From Acetobacteraceae bacterium (GTDB lineage Bacteria > Pseudomonadota > Alphaproteobacteria > Acetobacterales > Acetobacteraceae): a stretch of 33,800 nucleotides of DNA. Numbering within the stretch: the stretch's first letter is position 1; every line of letters starts with the position of its first letter. The DNA lies in assembly GCA_027483995.1 (NCBI GenBank), contig JAIXTK010000190.1:1-33800 (forward strand), written 5' to 3'. Positions 9,010 to 18,587 of this stretch are shown here, one piece after another. The position numbers and the translations under genes are program-made. The notes under the pieces were generated by a model. It worked only from the letters and a program-made list of their open reading frames with translations. It made no database searches and was not told the DNA's origin.

Positions 9010-10182
9010 ATGACCGACACCCTCGCCCTGATCCAACCCCTCGTCCCCGAGCTCACCGCCATCCGCCGCGATATCCATGCCCACCCGGAAATGGGCCTGG
9101 AGGAAACCCGCACCGCCGCCCTGGTGGCGAGCAAGCTGCGCGAATGGGGCGTCGAATACGTGGAAGGCATCGGCAAGACCGGCCTCGTCGCCACCATCCG
9201 CGGCAAGCTCCCCGGCCAGCGCGCCATCGGCCTGCGGGCCGACATGGATGCGCTCGCCATCGTGGAGCAGACCAACGCGCCCCACGCCTCCACCTACCAA
9301 GGCGTGATGCATGCCTGCGGGCATGACGGCCACACCACCATGCTCCTCGGCGCCGCCCGCGCGCTGAAGGAGAACCCGGATTTTGCCGGTACCGTCCACC
9401 TGATCTTCCAGCCCGCCGAGGAAGGCCGCGGCGGCGCGCTCGCCATGCTGGCCGATGGCCTGCTGGAGCGTTTCCCCTGCGACACGCTCTACGGCATGCA
9501 TTGCTCCCCCGGCATGCCCATCGGCCAGTTCGGCATCCGCAAGGGCGCGGCCATGGCCGGCGGCTGCATGTTCCACGTCACCTTCACCGGCAAGGGCGGC
9601 CATGGCGGCGCCACCCCGCATCTCTCGATCGACCTCTCGATCATCCAGGCCCACTTCGTTCTCGGCCTGCAAACCATCGTCGGCCGCAACATCTCCGCCT
9701 TCGACCCTGCCGTGATCAGCGTTGGCCATATCGGCGGCGGCGACCGCCAGTCCGCCAACGTCATGCCCGCCGAAATGACCGTCTCCGGCACCGCACGCCA
9801 CTACAACGACGCCACCAAGGAGATCATCGAGCGCCGCATCACCGAACTCGCCGAAGGCCTGGCCAAGCTGCACGGCGCCGGCGTAACCGTGGACTTCACC
9901 TGGGTCGCGGAACCGCTGGTGAACGCCGATGGCCCCACCGATGTGGCCAAGGCCGCCGCCGCCTCCGTGGTGGGCGAAGCTGCGGTGAACCCCAACATGC
10001 CCGCCACCGGCGGCGGCGAAGACTTCGCCTACATGCTGAAGCAGAAGCAGGGCGCCTTCATCCGCATCGGCAACGGAGCCTCCTCCGGCGTGCATACGCC
10101 CACCTTCGACTTCAACGACGAGGCGATCCCGTATGGGGTGGCGTATTGGGTGGAGCTGGTGAAGCAGGAATTGAAGCTATGA
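9010..10182 (+). CDS. M20 family amidohydrolase (hippurate hydrolase-like)
   Basis: IRRDIHAHPEMGLEETRTA, GLRADMDALAI, MHACGHDGHTTMLLGAA, IFQPAEEGRGGA, GGGEDFAYML. Confidence 0.93.
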   Translation: MTDTLALIQPLVPELTAIRRDIHAHPEMGLEETRTAALVASKLREWGVEYVEGIGKTGLVATIRGKLPGQRAIGLRADMDALAIVEQTNAPHASTYQGVMHACGHDGHTTMLLGAARALKENPDFAGTVHLIFQPAEEGRGGALAMLADGLLERFPCDTLYGMHCSPGMPIGQFGIRKGAAMAGGCMFHVTFTGKGGHGGATPHLSIDLSIIQAHFVLGLQTIVGRNISAFDPAVISVGHIGGGDRQSANVMPAEMTVSGTARHYNDATKEIIERRITELAEGLAKLHGAGVTVDFTWVAEPLVNADGPTDVAKAAAASVVGEAAVNPNMPATGGGEDFAYMLKQKQGAFIRIGNGASSGVHTPTFDFNDEAIPYGVAYWVELVKQELKL

Positions 10183-10183
10183 A

Positions 10184-10316
10184 AGAGTCTTCTTTTTTCT
10201 GAAGAAAAAAGAAGCAAAAAAGACTTCATTCGCTTGCACGCGTGCCGGTCACCCAGCACGCGTGCCAGCATACAAAAGTTTTTTGGTTCTTTTTTTCAAA
10301 AAAGAACCTCTTTCCT
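10184..10316. repeat. Dispersed intergenic element, copy A of 3
   Basis: agtcttcttttttctgaagaaaaaagaagcaaaaaagact...cattcgcttgcacgcgtgc...gcacgcgtgc...aaaagttttttggttctttttttcaaaaaagaacc; shares both ends with the copies at ~13441 and ~27855. Confidence 0.93.
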
Positions 10317-11222
10317 GAACCCTGCATTCGCCTTCGGAAACTCCATCCTGGCACTGCTGCCAATGCCGGTCAGACAGAGCTGGTTCACCTTCAGATCCCC
10401 AGCGATCGACAGCAGCGCGAACGCCTCGCTGGCACTGACGCCGAGCTTGGCTTGCATCAACTCCATCATCGACCGCGTGGCGATCTGCGCCGCTTCCTCG
10501 AAGCGCGGTGCCGCGGCGGTGGTGATCCACAGCCGGTCGGTTTCCATCCAGGGCCATTCGGTGGCCGCACCCTTGTCCACGCTCATCCGCAGGTGCACCC
10601 GCCCGCCGATCTCCACCCCGCTGCCGCTGATCTCGCCGTCGCCCATCGTGGCGTGCAGGTCACCGACGTAGAACTGCGCCCCGGGCACGCGCACCGGCAA
10701 ATGGATGCGGGTGCCCACGGCCAGGCGGTTGTTGTCCATGTTGCCGCCGTGCCGGCCGATATAGGCGGTAGCGATCGCCTCCTCTGGCGCGCAGGCCATC
10801 ACCCCGATCATCGGCCGGATCGGCAGGCGTAGGGACCCGAACTCGGCCTGGTTGTCCCGGATGTGCACGATGGTGGTCTCGGTGCGGTTCACCAGCCCGG
10901 TGATCAGCCCGGCATCCGGCTTCACCATCACGAAGCCCTGCTGGTCCAGATCGATGCGCAGCACCTCCACCACCAGCGCATCGCCGGGGGCGGCGCCCTC
11001 GATGCGGATCGGCCCGGTGGCGGGGTTGGTCCTGGGATACCGGTCGGTGAACACCGGCGCCGTCGGCGCCTCGTCCTCCGGCCGCTTCACCTTGCCGGAG
11101 CGCGCATCGTGCGTCTCCACCATCACCTCGCAGGGTGCCTGCACCACCAGCCTGGGCGGGGCATCGGGATCGATCGCGAAGGCAAGCTCGCTACGGTCGA
11201 GGAAGTGGATTGGCGCTGGCAT
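10296..11222 (-). CDS. Acetamidase/formamidase family protein
   Basis: RYPRTNPATGPIRIEGAAPGDALVVEVLRI, PIRPMIGVMACAP, RHGGNMDNNRLAVGTRIHLPVRVPGAQFYVGDLHATMGDGEISGSGVEI. Confidence 0.93.
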   Translation of the reverse strand: MPAPIHFLDRSELAFAIDPDAPPRLVVQAPCEVMVETHDARSGKVKRPEDEAPTAPVFTDRYPRTNPATGPIRIEGAAPGDALVVEVLRIDLDQQGFVMVKPDAGLITGLVNRTETTIVHIRDNQAEFGSLRLPIRPMIGVMACAPEEAIATAYIGRHGGNMDNNRLAVGTRIHLPVRVPGAQFYVGDLHATMGDGEISGSGVEIGGRVHLRMSVDKGAATEWPWMETDRLWITTAAAPRFEEAAQIATRSMMELMQAKLGVSASEAFALLSIAGDLKVNQLCLTGIGSSARMEFPKANAGFRKEVLF

Positions 11223-11309
11223 GGCCCGGCTCCCGGCAGAGGTATCGGCAAGAGCAGCTTAACCCGAAACGGCGACACTGCCGCGCCCCTTCCGGTACCG
11301 GAGCCGCCC

Positions 11310-12107
11310 ATGCCAGTTCGCCCCTTGCTTGCCGGCGCCCTGCTGGCATCCCTGGCCTGCGCCGTCGTTCAGCCGGCGCAGGCCGCGGCGATCCTGCTAC
11401 AGCACTTCGCCAGCCAGGAGGCTTTCACCGAATACCTCGCCAAGCGCGGCCTGGATGCGGGTGCCGACATCCGCGCCATGGCCCAGGCCCGTGTGGGCGA
11501 CAGCCGCGCCGGCGGCACCTGGGAGCTTGGTTTGTTCGGCGCCGGTGCGGGTGCCGACGACAAGCCCGCCAGTTCGGCCCAGCTGGATTGGATCGCCCAG
11601 CAGGACAAGACCTCCTGGGTGCCATTCACCCTGTCGCGCTTCGGCGAGACGCTGGCCTTCACGATCGGCAGTGCCACCACGGCGCTGGCCTTGCCGAAGG
11701 GCGAGGAGATCTCCGCCCTGGCCTTGTCGGCGCTCGCCGGCACCAAGGACGGTCGGGTGATCCTGCGCGACCTGACGCTCGACGGCGCTACCCTGGACAA
11801 TGCCGACCTCAAGGCGGAGTCCGGCGCGCAGGACACGTCCCTGGTGGAAGGCCTGTCGGGCGACTTCTCGCTGACGGGCGAGGCGCGGATGCGTTGGGAT
11901 GTGCTGCCAAAGGACCCCTCGGCCCTGATGCTGCAGGTCTCCGCCTACACCCTCACCGGCGACGTGCTGTACACCACTGGCGCGCCGGTCACGAACACCG
12001 CGCAGGCGGCAATCCCGGAGCCTGCCAGTGCGCTGGTGCTGCTGGCGGCGTCCCTGGGCCTGATCGGCCATCGCCACATGCGCCGCCGTGGCGCGGGCAG
12101 GGGATGA
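11310..12107 (+). CDS. PEP-CTERM sorting domain-containing exported protein
   Basis: N-terminal signal peptide (MPVRPLLAGALLASLACAVVQPAQAAA) and C-terminal IPEPASALVLLAASLGLIGHRHMRRRGAGRG (PEP motif, hydrophobic stretch, basic tail). Confidence 0.88.
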   Translation: MPVRPLLAGALLASLACAVVQPAQAAAILLQHFASQEAFTEYLAKRGLDAGADIRAMAQARVGDSRAGGTWELGLFGAGAGADDKPASSAQLDWIAQQDKTSWVPFTLSRFGETLAFTIGSATTALALPKGEEISALALSALAGTKDGRVILRDLTLDGATLDNADLKAESGAQDTSLVEGLSGDFSLTGEARMRWDVLPKDPSALMLQVSAYTLTGDVLYTTGAPVTNTAQAAIPEPASALVLLAASLGLIGHRHMRRRGAGRG

Positions 12108-12144
12108 CACCGACAGGAGCAGGAAACATCCGACGGGTCCGGGA

Positions 12145-12219
12145 TGGTAGCGGCGGACGGATTTGAACCGCCGACCAAGGGATTATGATTCCCCTGCTCT
12201 ACCGCTGAGCTACGCCGCC
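12145..12219 (-). tRNA. tRNA-Met (anticodon CAT), elongator-like
   Basis: Reverse strand ggcggcgtagctcagcggtagagcaggggaatCATaatcccttggtcggcggttcaaatccgtccgccgctacca; encoded CCA. The first acceptor pair is G-U. Confidence 0.93.
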
Positions 12220-12368
12220 ATCCCACCCGTGCGGAGGAGCGGCACATAGACCCGCCCGGCGCGGCCCGTCAACTGCGCAATGTCGCGGCCTGCCACTCAG
12301 CGGCTGCCACGCGTCGCGTGGCGCCGAAATGATGCCACCCACCCCTCGGGATCGGCATCAGCCTGCGG

Positions 12369-13427
12369 TCAGGCGGCGCAGATGAAGCCCCCGCCCAGCA
12401 CGCGGTCGCCCTGGTAGAACACGCAGGCCTGCCCTGGCGCGGCCAGCGCCGGCACCGCCAGATGCACCTCGGCCCCCCCGGCGGTGGGCACCACGCGCGC
12501 CGGGCGCAGCGTGTCGCGCGCACGCAGCTTCACGTGGCAATCGAACGCGGCGGGTGCCACCAGCCAGTTCACCTCGCGCAGCTTCACCACCGGGCTGCCG
12601 GCGGTGGGCGCACCCACGACCACCCGGCGGCGCGCGGCATCGAGCCCCACCACCACGCGGCGCGTGCCTTCGTGCTGTGCGGCGGCGCCGAGGCGCTTGG
12701 CCTGGCCAACCGTGTAGCGCGCCACGCCCTCATGCATGCCGATCACCGTGCCGGCTTCGTCGACGATCTCCCCGGGCTGCACCGCATCCGGGCGGAACCT
12801 GGCCACCACCTCGGCATAGCTGCCGGAGGGCACGAAGCAGATATCCTGGCTGTCCGGCTTGCGCGCCACCGGCAGGCCGAGCCTGGCGGCCTCTGCCCGC
12901 ACCGCGTCCTTGTTCGGCATGCCGCCCAGGGGAAACAGGCTGCGGTTAAGCTGCTGCTGCGTGGTGGCGAACAGGAACCAGCTCTGGTCGCGCGCTTCAT
13001 CCACCGCGCGGTGCAGCTCCGCCCCCTGCGCGCCATCGACGCGGCGCACATAATGACCGGTGGCCATCGCCTCCGCGCCCAGGTCGCTGGCCAGGGCGAT
13101 CAGGTCGCCGAACTTCACGCTCTGGTTGCAGCGCACGCAGGGCACCGGGGTTTGCCCGGCGGCGTAGCTGTCGGCGAAATCCTGCATCACCGCGGCGCGG
13201 AACCGTGCCTCGGCATCGATCACGTAATGCGGGATGCCCAGACGATCGGCGACGGAGCCGGCATCGTAGATGTCCTGCCCGGCGCAGCAGGCGCCCTTGC
13301 GGCCGACGGCGGCGCCGTGGTCGTAGAGTTGCAGCGTGACGCCGATCACGTCGTGGCCAGCCTCGGCCATCAGCCCGGCCACCACCGAACTGTCGACGCC
13401 GCCGGACATGGCTACCAGGATGCGCAT
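12369..13427 (-). CDS. mnmA: tRNA-specific 2-thiouridylase MnmA
   Basis: MRILVAMSGGVDSSVVAGLMAEAGHDVIGVTLQLYD (PP-loop), PCVRCNQSVKFGDL, ATGHYVRR, DQSWFLF, KPDSQDICFVP. Confidence 0.97.
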   Translation of the reverse strand: MRILVAMSGGVDSSVVAGLMAEAGHDVIGVTLQLYDHGAAVGRKGACCAGQDIYDAGSVADRLGIPHYVIDAEARFRAAVMQDFADSYAAGQTPVPCVRCNQSVKFGDLIALASDLGAEAMATGHYVRRVDGAQGAELHRAVDEARDQSWFLFATTQQQLNRSLFPLGGMPNKDAVRAEAARLGLPVARKPDSQDICFVPSGSYAEVVARFRPDAVQPGEIVDEAGTVIGMHEGVARYTVGQAKRLGAAAQHEGTRRVVVGLDAARRRVVVGAPTAGSPVVKLREVNWLVAPAAFDCHVKLRARDTLRPARVVPTAGGAEVHLAVPALAAPGQACVFYQGDRVLGGGFICAA

Positions 13428-13440
13428 GGGGGGATCCTAA

Positions 13441-13571
13441 GCAAGGATTCTTCTTTTTCTGAAGAAAAAGAAGCAAAAAGACTTTTATTCGTTTGCAGCG
13501 TAACCTGTCGGGAGCCCCCGGCCCAATTCGAAAAGTTTTTTGGTTCTTTTTTTCAAAAAAGAGCCGCTTGC
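13441..13571. repeat. Dispersed intergenic element, copy B of 3
   Basis: gcaaggattcttctttttctgaagaaaaagaagcaaaaagacttttattcgtttgc...aaaagttttttggttctttttttcaaaaaagagccgcttgc. Confidence 0.93.
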
Positions 13572-13904
13572 TTAGCCGGCCAACATGTTCCGACTGCCGG
13601 CCGGCAGCTTCACCACCAGCCCATCCAGCTCATCGCTCATCACGATCTGGCAGCCGAGGCGGGATGTCTTTTCCAGCCCGAAGGCGAGGTCGAGCATGTC
13701 TTCCTCATCCTCGGTTGGGTCGCCGAGCTTCTCAAACCACGCGGCGTCCACGATCACGTGGCAGGTGGAACACGCGAGGGAGCCTTCGCAGGCGCCTTCG
13801 ATATCCACGCCGTGCTTGTGCGCGATCTCCAGCACCGACAGGCCGAGCGGGGCGTCCACCTCGCGCCGGGCGCCGTCGCGATCGATGAAAATCATCTTGG
13901 GCAT
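13572..13904 (-). CDS. fdx: 2Fe-2S ferredoxin (Isc/adrenodoxin type)
   Basis: [60 protein letters not shown]...[35 protein letters not shown]. Confidence 0.95.
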   Translation of the reverse strand: MPKMIFIDRDGARREVDAPLGLSVLEIAHKHGVDIEGACEGSLACSTCHVIVDAAWFEKLGDPTEDEEDMLDLAFGLEKTSRLGCQIVMSDELDGLVVKLPAGSRNMLAG

Positions 13905-13912
13905 GGGGGGCG

Positions 13913-15094
13913 TCAGGCCTCGGAAGAGTGGGACGGGGAAGCCGCGTGGGCGCGCGCCAGCATGGCGACGGCGGCATCGATATCGGCCGGGGAGGTAAAG
14001 CGTCCGATCCCGATGCGCAAGGTCCGCGCCGCCTGGTCGTCCGACAGGCCGAGCGCCTTCAGCACGTAGGAGGGCTCGACTTCCGCCGAGGAGCAGGCCG
14101 AGCCGGTGGAGACGCACAGCTCGGGCATCGCCGCCAGCATCGCCTGGGCTTGGGCGGCGGGGAAGGTGAGGTTGAGGTTGCCGGGAATGCGGTGCGTGGG
14201 GTCGGCATTGAGGTGAATGCCGGGAATGGCCTGGCCGAGTTCGGCCATCAGCCGGTCGCGCAGGGCGGCGATGCGCTGGTGATCGGCGTCCATCTCGGCA
14301 CGGGCGATGCGGCAGGCCTCGCCGAGGCCGACGATCAGCGGCGCGGGCAGGGTGCCGGAGCGCAGCCCACGCTCCTGCCCGCCGCCGGAGAAGAGCGGGG
14401 CAAGGCGCACGCGCGGGCGGCGGCGGACATAGAGGGCGCCCACGCCCTTGGGGCCGTAGAGCTTGTGGCCGCTGATGGAGAGGAGGTCGATCTTCATCGC
14501 CTCTACATCCAGCGCGATCTTGCCGGCGGCCTGGGCGGCATCGGTGTGGAACTGGGCGCCGGCCGCGTGGGCGAGGGCGGCGAGGGCGGCGATGTCCTGC
14601 ACCACGCCGGTTTCGTTGTTCACCGCCATGACGGTGAGCAACAGGGTGGGCACGGACAGGGCCTCGCGCACGGCATCGGGATCGAGCAGACCGTCGGGGC
14701 GGACGGGCAGCACCACGGGCTCGAACCCCTCGGCCGCGAGGTCGGCCACCGCCTCCAGCACGCATTTATGTTCGGTGGCGGCGGTGATGATGCGCTTTCG
14801 CGGGTCGCCCTGCCCTGCTGCGAAGCGGGCAAGACCCTTGATGGCGATGTTGTTGCTTTCGGTGGCGCCGGAGGTGAGCACGATCTCGCGCGCATCGGCG
14901 CCGATCAGGGCGGCGACATGGGCGCGGGCCGTCTCCACCGCCGCTTCCGCGAAGCGGCCCATGGCGTGCTCGGCGGAATGCGGGTTGCCGAAATGCTCGG
15001 TGAAGAAGGGCAGCATCACCTGCACCACGCGCGGGTCGCATTGCGTGGTGGCCTGGTTGTCCAGGTAGATCGGGCGGTTGGGGCGGTTGTTCAT
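13913..15094 (-). CDS. Cysteine desulfurase (IscS/NifS family)
   Basis: [65 protein letters not shown] (PLP Lys), [24 protein letters not shown] (active Cys). Confidence 0.95.
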   Translation of the reverse strand: MNNRPNRPIYLDNQATTQCDPRVVQVMLPFFTEHFGNPHSAEHAMGRFAEAAVETARAHVAALIGADAREIVLTSGATESNNIAIKGLARFAAGQGDPRKRIITAATEHKCVLEAVADLAAEGFEPVVLPVRPDGLLDPDAVREALSVPTLLLTVMAVNNETGVVQDIAALAALAHAAGAQFHTDAAQAAGKIALDVEAMKIDLLSISGHKLYGPKGVGALYVRRRPRVRLAPLFSGGGQERGLRSGTLPAPLIVGLGEACRIARAEMDADHQRIAALRDRLMAELGQAIPGIHLNADPTHRIPGNLNLTFPAAQAQAMLAAMPELCVSTGSACSSAEVEPSYVLKALGLSDDQAARTLRIGIGRFTSPADIDAAVAMLARAHAASPSHSSEA

Positions 15095-15104
15095 CGCAAG
15101 GGCC

Positions 15105-16199
15105 TCACGCCGCGCGGCGCAACAGGCGCCTGGCCATCTCCAGATAGGCGGCGACGAGGCGATCTGCATCCTCGGCCGTGGCATTCCACGGCAGTGACAC
15201 GCGCACGGCGCAGCCGGCCAGCGCGCCCAACCCCATCGCGGCGAGCACGTGGCTGGCCGCGACCTTGCCGGAGGAGCAGGCGGCGCCGGCCGAGACCTGG
15301 AAGCCCGCGAGATCGAGCGCAATCACCTGCGTATCCGCCCGCACGCCGGGCAGGGCGAGGCAGGTGGTGTTGGCCAGCCGCGGGGCGGCGGCGCCCAGGG
15401 CGACAGCACCGGCGGCGGTGGCGGCGGCCTCGATCCGGTCGCGCAGGGTGGCGAGGTGGGGCTGGTGGGGCAGGTCGGCCACCGCGGCGGCGGCGGCGGC
15501 GGCGAGGCCGGCGATGGCGGGAAGCGGGGGCGTGCCGCCGCGGCGCCCGCGTTCCTGCCCACCGCCACGCATCAGCGGCGGCAGGGCGGGGTCGCCGGCC
15601 AGCAGCAGCGCACCGGCGCCCATTGGCCCGCCGAGCTTGTGGCCGGAGACGGCGATGCTGTCCGCGCCCAGGGCCGGAAGGTCGATGGCGAGGCGCCCGG
15701 CGGCCTGCACGGCATCCACGTGCAGCCGCGCGCCATGGGCACGGCACAGTGCAGCGGCGTCGGCGATGGGGTGCAGCACGCCGGTTTCGTTGTTGGCGAG
15801 CATCAGGCATACCAGGGCAGGCGGGCCGGCGGCCAACTGGCGGGCCAGGGCGGGGAGGTCGGCGACGCCGGTCGTGTCCACCGCCACCATTTCGGCGCCC
15901 GGGGCGGCGGCGCGCACCGCATCATGCTCCGTGGCGCCGATCAGAATGCGCCGCCCGATGCCGAGGCCGTGCAGGGCGAGCGCGTTGGCCTCCGTGCCGC
16001 CGGAGGTGAACACCACGCCGGCGGGGGCGGCCCCGAAGCAGCCGGCGAGGCGGGCGCGCGCCTCCTCCAGCACCCGGCGTGCAGCACGTCCGGCGGCATG
16101 GACGGAAGAGGGATTGCCGGCCGCCTCCATCGCCGCCAGCACGGCCGCGCGGGCGGCGGGGCGCAACGGTTCGGTGGCATTCGCGTCGAAGTAGGCCAT
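15105..16199 (-). CDS. Cysteine desulfurase family protein, second paralogue
   Basis: MAYFDANATEPLRPAARAAVLAAMEAAGNPSSVH, TSGGTEANALALHG, AVSGHKLGGPMG, VSAGAACSSGKVAASHVLAAMGL. Confidence 0.94.
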   Translation of the reverse strand: MAYFDANATEPLRPAARAAVLAAMEAAGNPSSVHAAGRAARRVLEEARARLAGCFGAAPAGVVFTSGGTEANALALHGLGIGRRILIGATEHDAVRAAAPGAEMVAVDTTGVADLPALARQLAAGPPALVCLMLANNETGVLHPIADAAALCRAHGARLHVDAVQAAGRLAIDLPALGADSIAVSGHKLGGPMGAGALLLAGDPALPPLMRGGGQERGRRGGTPPLPAIAGLAAAAAAAVADLPHQPHLATLRDRIEAAATAAGAVALGAAAPRLANTTCLALPGVRADTQVIALDLAGFQVSAGAACSSGKVAASHVLAAMGLGALAGCAVRVSLPWNATAEDADRLVAAYLEMARRLLRRAA

Positions 16200-16298
16200 G
16201 CCGCCTCCCTTCAGGCGCTACAAAAGCGAACAAACAGCCGAAAGCGCGCAGCCGGGGGCTGCACGCTCCGCGCAACAATATGGCCGAGAGTCACTGAA

Positions 16299-16328
16299 AG
16301 CCTAGCGACTTCTTCTCTCGCGCGTCAA
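16299..16328 (-). promoter_or_regulatory. Candidate sigma70-type promoter for the cysteine desulfurase cluster
   Basis: Reverse strand TTGACG-N18-TAGGCT within a lower-GC stretch about 100 bp upstream of the 16199 start. Confidence 0.35.
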
Positions 16329-16564
16329 CGAATCTCCTTGTCTCACACCCTGCAAGGGTGGCATGCCTTTCTGGCGTTGGTATCTGCGCTGGCCGAAGGC
16401 GCACCTTATGACAGTCTCGCGAGGCCGTGATCTTCGTGCCCAGCAGACGCCCGGCGCGGCGCAGTTTTCGCGCGGGCAGGGGCATTATTCGACACGCCTC
16501 CATGTACGGTTCGCGGCGCTTCCTCCGCGGGCCTCCAGCAACAGGGATCGGAATTCCGCGCACC

Positions 16565-17230
16565 ATGCCTGAAGTCATGTTCGCTGGCCCTGACGGCCGC
16601 CTCGAGGGCCGTTACCACCACTCCAAGGAAACCGGCGCCCCGCTGGCGCTGATCATGCATCCGCACCCGCTGCATGGCGGGACGATGAACAACCGCGTTG
16701 CCTACACGATGTACCAGTCTTTCCAGAAGCTGGGCTTTTCCGTGATGCGGTTCAACTTCCGCGGCGTGGGCCGCAGCCAGGGCCGCTACGATGGCGGCAT
16801 CGGCGAGATCAGCGACGCCGCAGCGGCGCTGGACTGGATGCAGGCGGTGAACCCGAACCATGGCGGGCTGTGGATCAGCGGCTATTCGTTCGGCGCCTTC
16901 GTGGGCATGCAGCTGCTGATGCGCCGGCCGGAAGTCTCCGGCTGGGTGAGCGTGGCGCCGCCGGCCAACCACTATGATTTCGGCTTCCTCGCCCCCTGCC
17001 CCTGCGGCGGCCTGATGCTGCACGGCGACACCGACGAGCTGGTGCCGGAGCCCGCCGTACGGAAGCTGGTGGACAAGCTGAACACCCAGAAGGGCGTGAA
17101 GGTCGATTACCGCATCCTGGAAGGTGCGGACCACGTGTTCGCCGCCCAGGCCGACGATATCGGCGAGGCGATCGAGGACCACGTTCGCACCACCATGTCC
17201 CGCCGCACCATGGCGCTCGCCGCCGACTAA
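16565..17230 (+). CDS. Alpha/beta hydrolase (COG2945-like, dienelactone hydrolase fold)
   Basis: IMHPHPLHGGTMNNRVAYTMYQSFQKLGFSVMRFNFRGVGRSQG, ISGYSFGAFVGMQL, LHGDTDELVP, GADHVF. Confidence 0.9.
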   Translation: MPEVMFAGPDGRLEGRYHHSKETGAPLALIMHPHPLHGGTMNNRVAYTMYQSFQKLGFSVMRFNFRGVGRSQGRYDGGIGEISDAAAALDWMQAVNPNHGGLWISGYSFGAFVGMQLLMRRPEVSGWVSVAPPANHYDFGFLAPCPCGGLMLHGDTDELVPEPAVRKLVDKLNTQKGVKVDYRILEGADHVFAAQADDIGEAIEDHVRTTMSRRTMALAAD

Positions 17231-17256
17231 GTCCGCCCGCCTACCCGGACTGAAGC

Positions 17257-17286
17257 AGCCCCGCACACCGTTCGCGGGGCTTCTTC
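17257..17286 (+). terminator. Candidate intrinsic terminator after the alpha/beta hydrolase
   Basis: agccccgc-acaccgttc-gcggggct followed by a weak T-rich tail (ttctt). Confidence 0.6.
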
Positions 17287-17339
17287 ATGTCTGGGCCCCG
17301 CGCTAGAAACCCGCCGACCCCACCCCGGAACCCACCTCC

Positions 17340-18581
17340 ATGCCCAGCAGCGACTTTCTGCACGAGGCCACCGAACGCGGCTTCGTCTTCCAGTGCACCG
17401 ATACCGAGGCGCTCGACGCAGCACTCAAGGCCGGGCCGGTGGCGGGCTATATCGGCTTCGACGCCACGGCCAATTCGCTGCACGTGGGCAGCCTGGTGCA
17501 GATCATGCTGCTGCGCCTGCTGCAGCGCACCGGCAACAAGCCGGTCACGCTGATGGGTGGCGGCACCAGCCGCATTGGCGACCCCTCCTTCCGCGACGAG
17601 GCCCGATCCCTGCTCACCGATGAGCAGATCGCCGCCAACCTCGCCGGCATACGGCGCTGCTTCGATCCGTTCGTGCGCTTCGGCGATGGCGCCACCGACG
17701 CGATCATGCCCAACAACGCGGATTGGCTGGACAAGCTCGGCTATATCCAGCTGCTGCGCGAGGTCGGTGTCCATTTCAGCGTGAACCGCATGCTGTCGTT
17801 CGACAGCGTGAAGTCGCGCCTGGACCGGGACCAGGGGCTGACCTTCCTGGAGTTCAACTACTCCATCCTGCAGAGCTACGATTTCCGCGAGCTGAACCGC
17901 CAGTATGGCGTCACCCTGCAGATGGGCGGCTCCGACCAGTGGGGCAACATCGTCTCCGGCATCGACCTGGTGCGCCGCACGGACGCCAAGCAGGTGTTCG
18001 GCCTGACTACGCCGCTGATCGCCACCGCATCGGGCGCCAAGATGGGCAAGTCCGCCCAGGGTGCGGTGTGGCTGACGGCCGACCGCCTGCCGGTGTTCGA
18101 CTATTGGCAGTTCTGGCGCAACACGGAGGATGCGGATGTCGGCCGCTTCCTGCGCCTGTTCACCGACCTGCCACTGGCCGAGATCGCGCGGCTGGAGGCG
18201 CTCGGCGGGTCGGAGATCAACGAGGCGAAGAAGATCCTGGCCACCGAGGCCACCACGCTGGCGCACGGCGCCGTGGCGGCGCAGGCCGCGGCCGAGGCGG
18301 CGCGCGGGCTGTTCGAGAGCGGTGGCAGTGGCGGCGAGATCCCGCTGGCCCTCATCCCCGCCGACAAGGTGGGCGAGGGTGTGCCGGCCTTCCTGCTGGT
18401 GGCGCTGTCAGGGCTGGCCGCCAGCAACGCCGAGGCGCGCCGCCTGGTGCGCGGCGGCGGGGTGCGGGTGGATGATGCCGTGGTGTCCGACGAAGGCCAG
18501 GTGTTCACCCCGGCACAGCTCGCCGCGGGCGTGAAGCTGTCGGTCGGGCGCAAGCACCACCGGCTGGTGAAGGCCGGGTAG
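17340..18581 (+). CDS. tyrS: Tyrosine--tRNA ligase
   Basis: [23 protein letters not shown] (HIGH-type), [48 protein letters not shown] (KMSKS), C-terminal S4-like region. Confidence 0.97.
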   Translation: MPSSDFLHEATERGFVFQCTDTEALDAALKAGPVAGYIGFDATANSLHVGSLVQIMLLRLLQRTGNKPVTLMGGGTSRIGDPSFRDEARSLLTDEQIAANLAGIRRCFDPFVRFGDGATDAIMPNNADWLDKLGYIQLLREVGVHFSVNRMLSFDSVKSRLDRDQGLTFLEFNYSILQSYDFRELNRQYGVTLQMGGSDQWGNIVSGIDLVRRTDAKQVFGLTTPLIATASGAKMGKSAQGAVWLTADRLPVFDYWQFWRNTEDADVGRFLRLFTDLPLAEIARLEALGGSEINEAKKILATEATTLAHGAVAAQAAAEAARGLFESGGSGGEIPLALIPADKVGEGVPAFLLVALSGLAASNAEARRLVRGGGVRVDDAVVSDEGQVFTPAQLAAGVKLSVGRKHHRLVKAG

Positions 18582-18587
18582 CGGCTT

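Noticed and set aside
10184-10316. Copy A considered as an IS element remnant or CRISPR-like unit
   Set aside because: No transposase fragment, no regular direct-repeat spacing; the copies are kilobases apart and look like a structural intergenic repeat.
13928-16009. 693-aa plus-strand ORF across the cysteine desulfurases
   Set aside because: Shadow ORF opposite two clear cysteine desulfurases; Gly/Arg-rich with no family signature.
15105-16199. Second cysteine desulfurase considered as part of a DNA phosphorothioation (Dnd/Ssp) system
   Set aside because: No dndB-E or ssp genes nearby; the neighbours are ferredoxin and mnmA, which fit Fe-S and tRNA thiolation.
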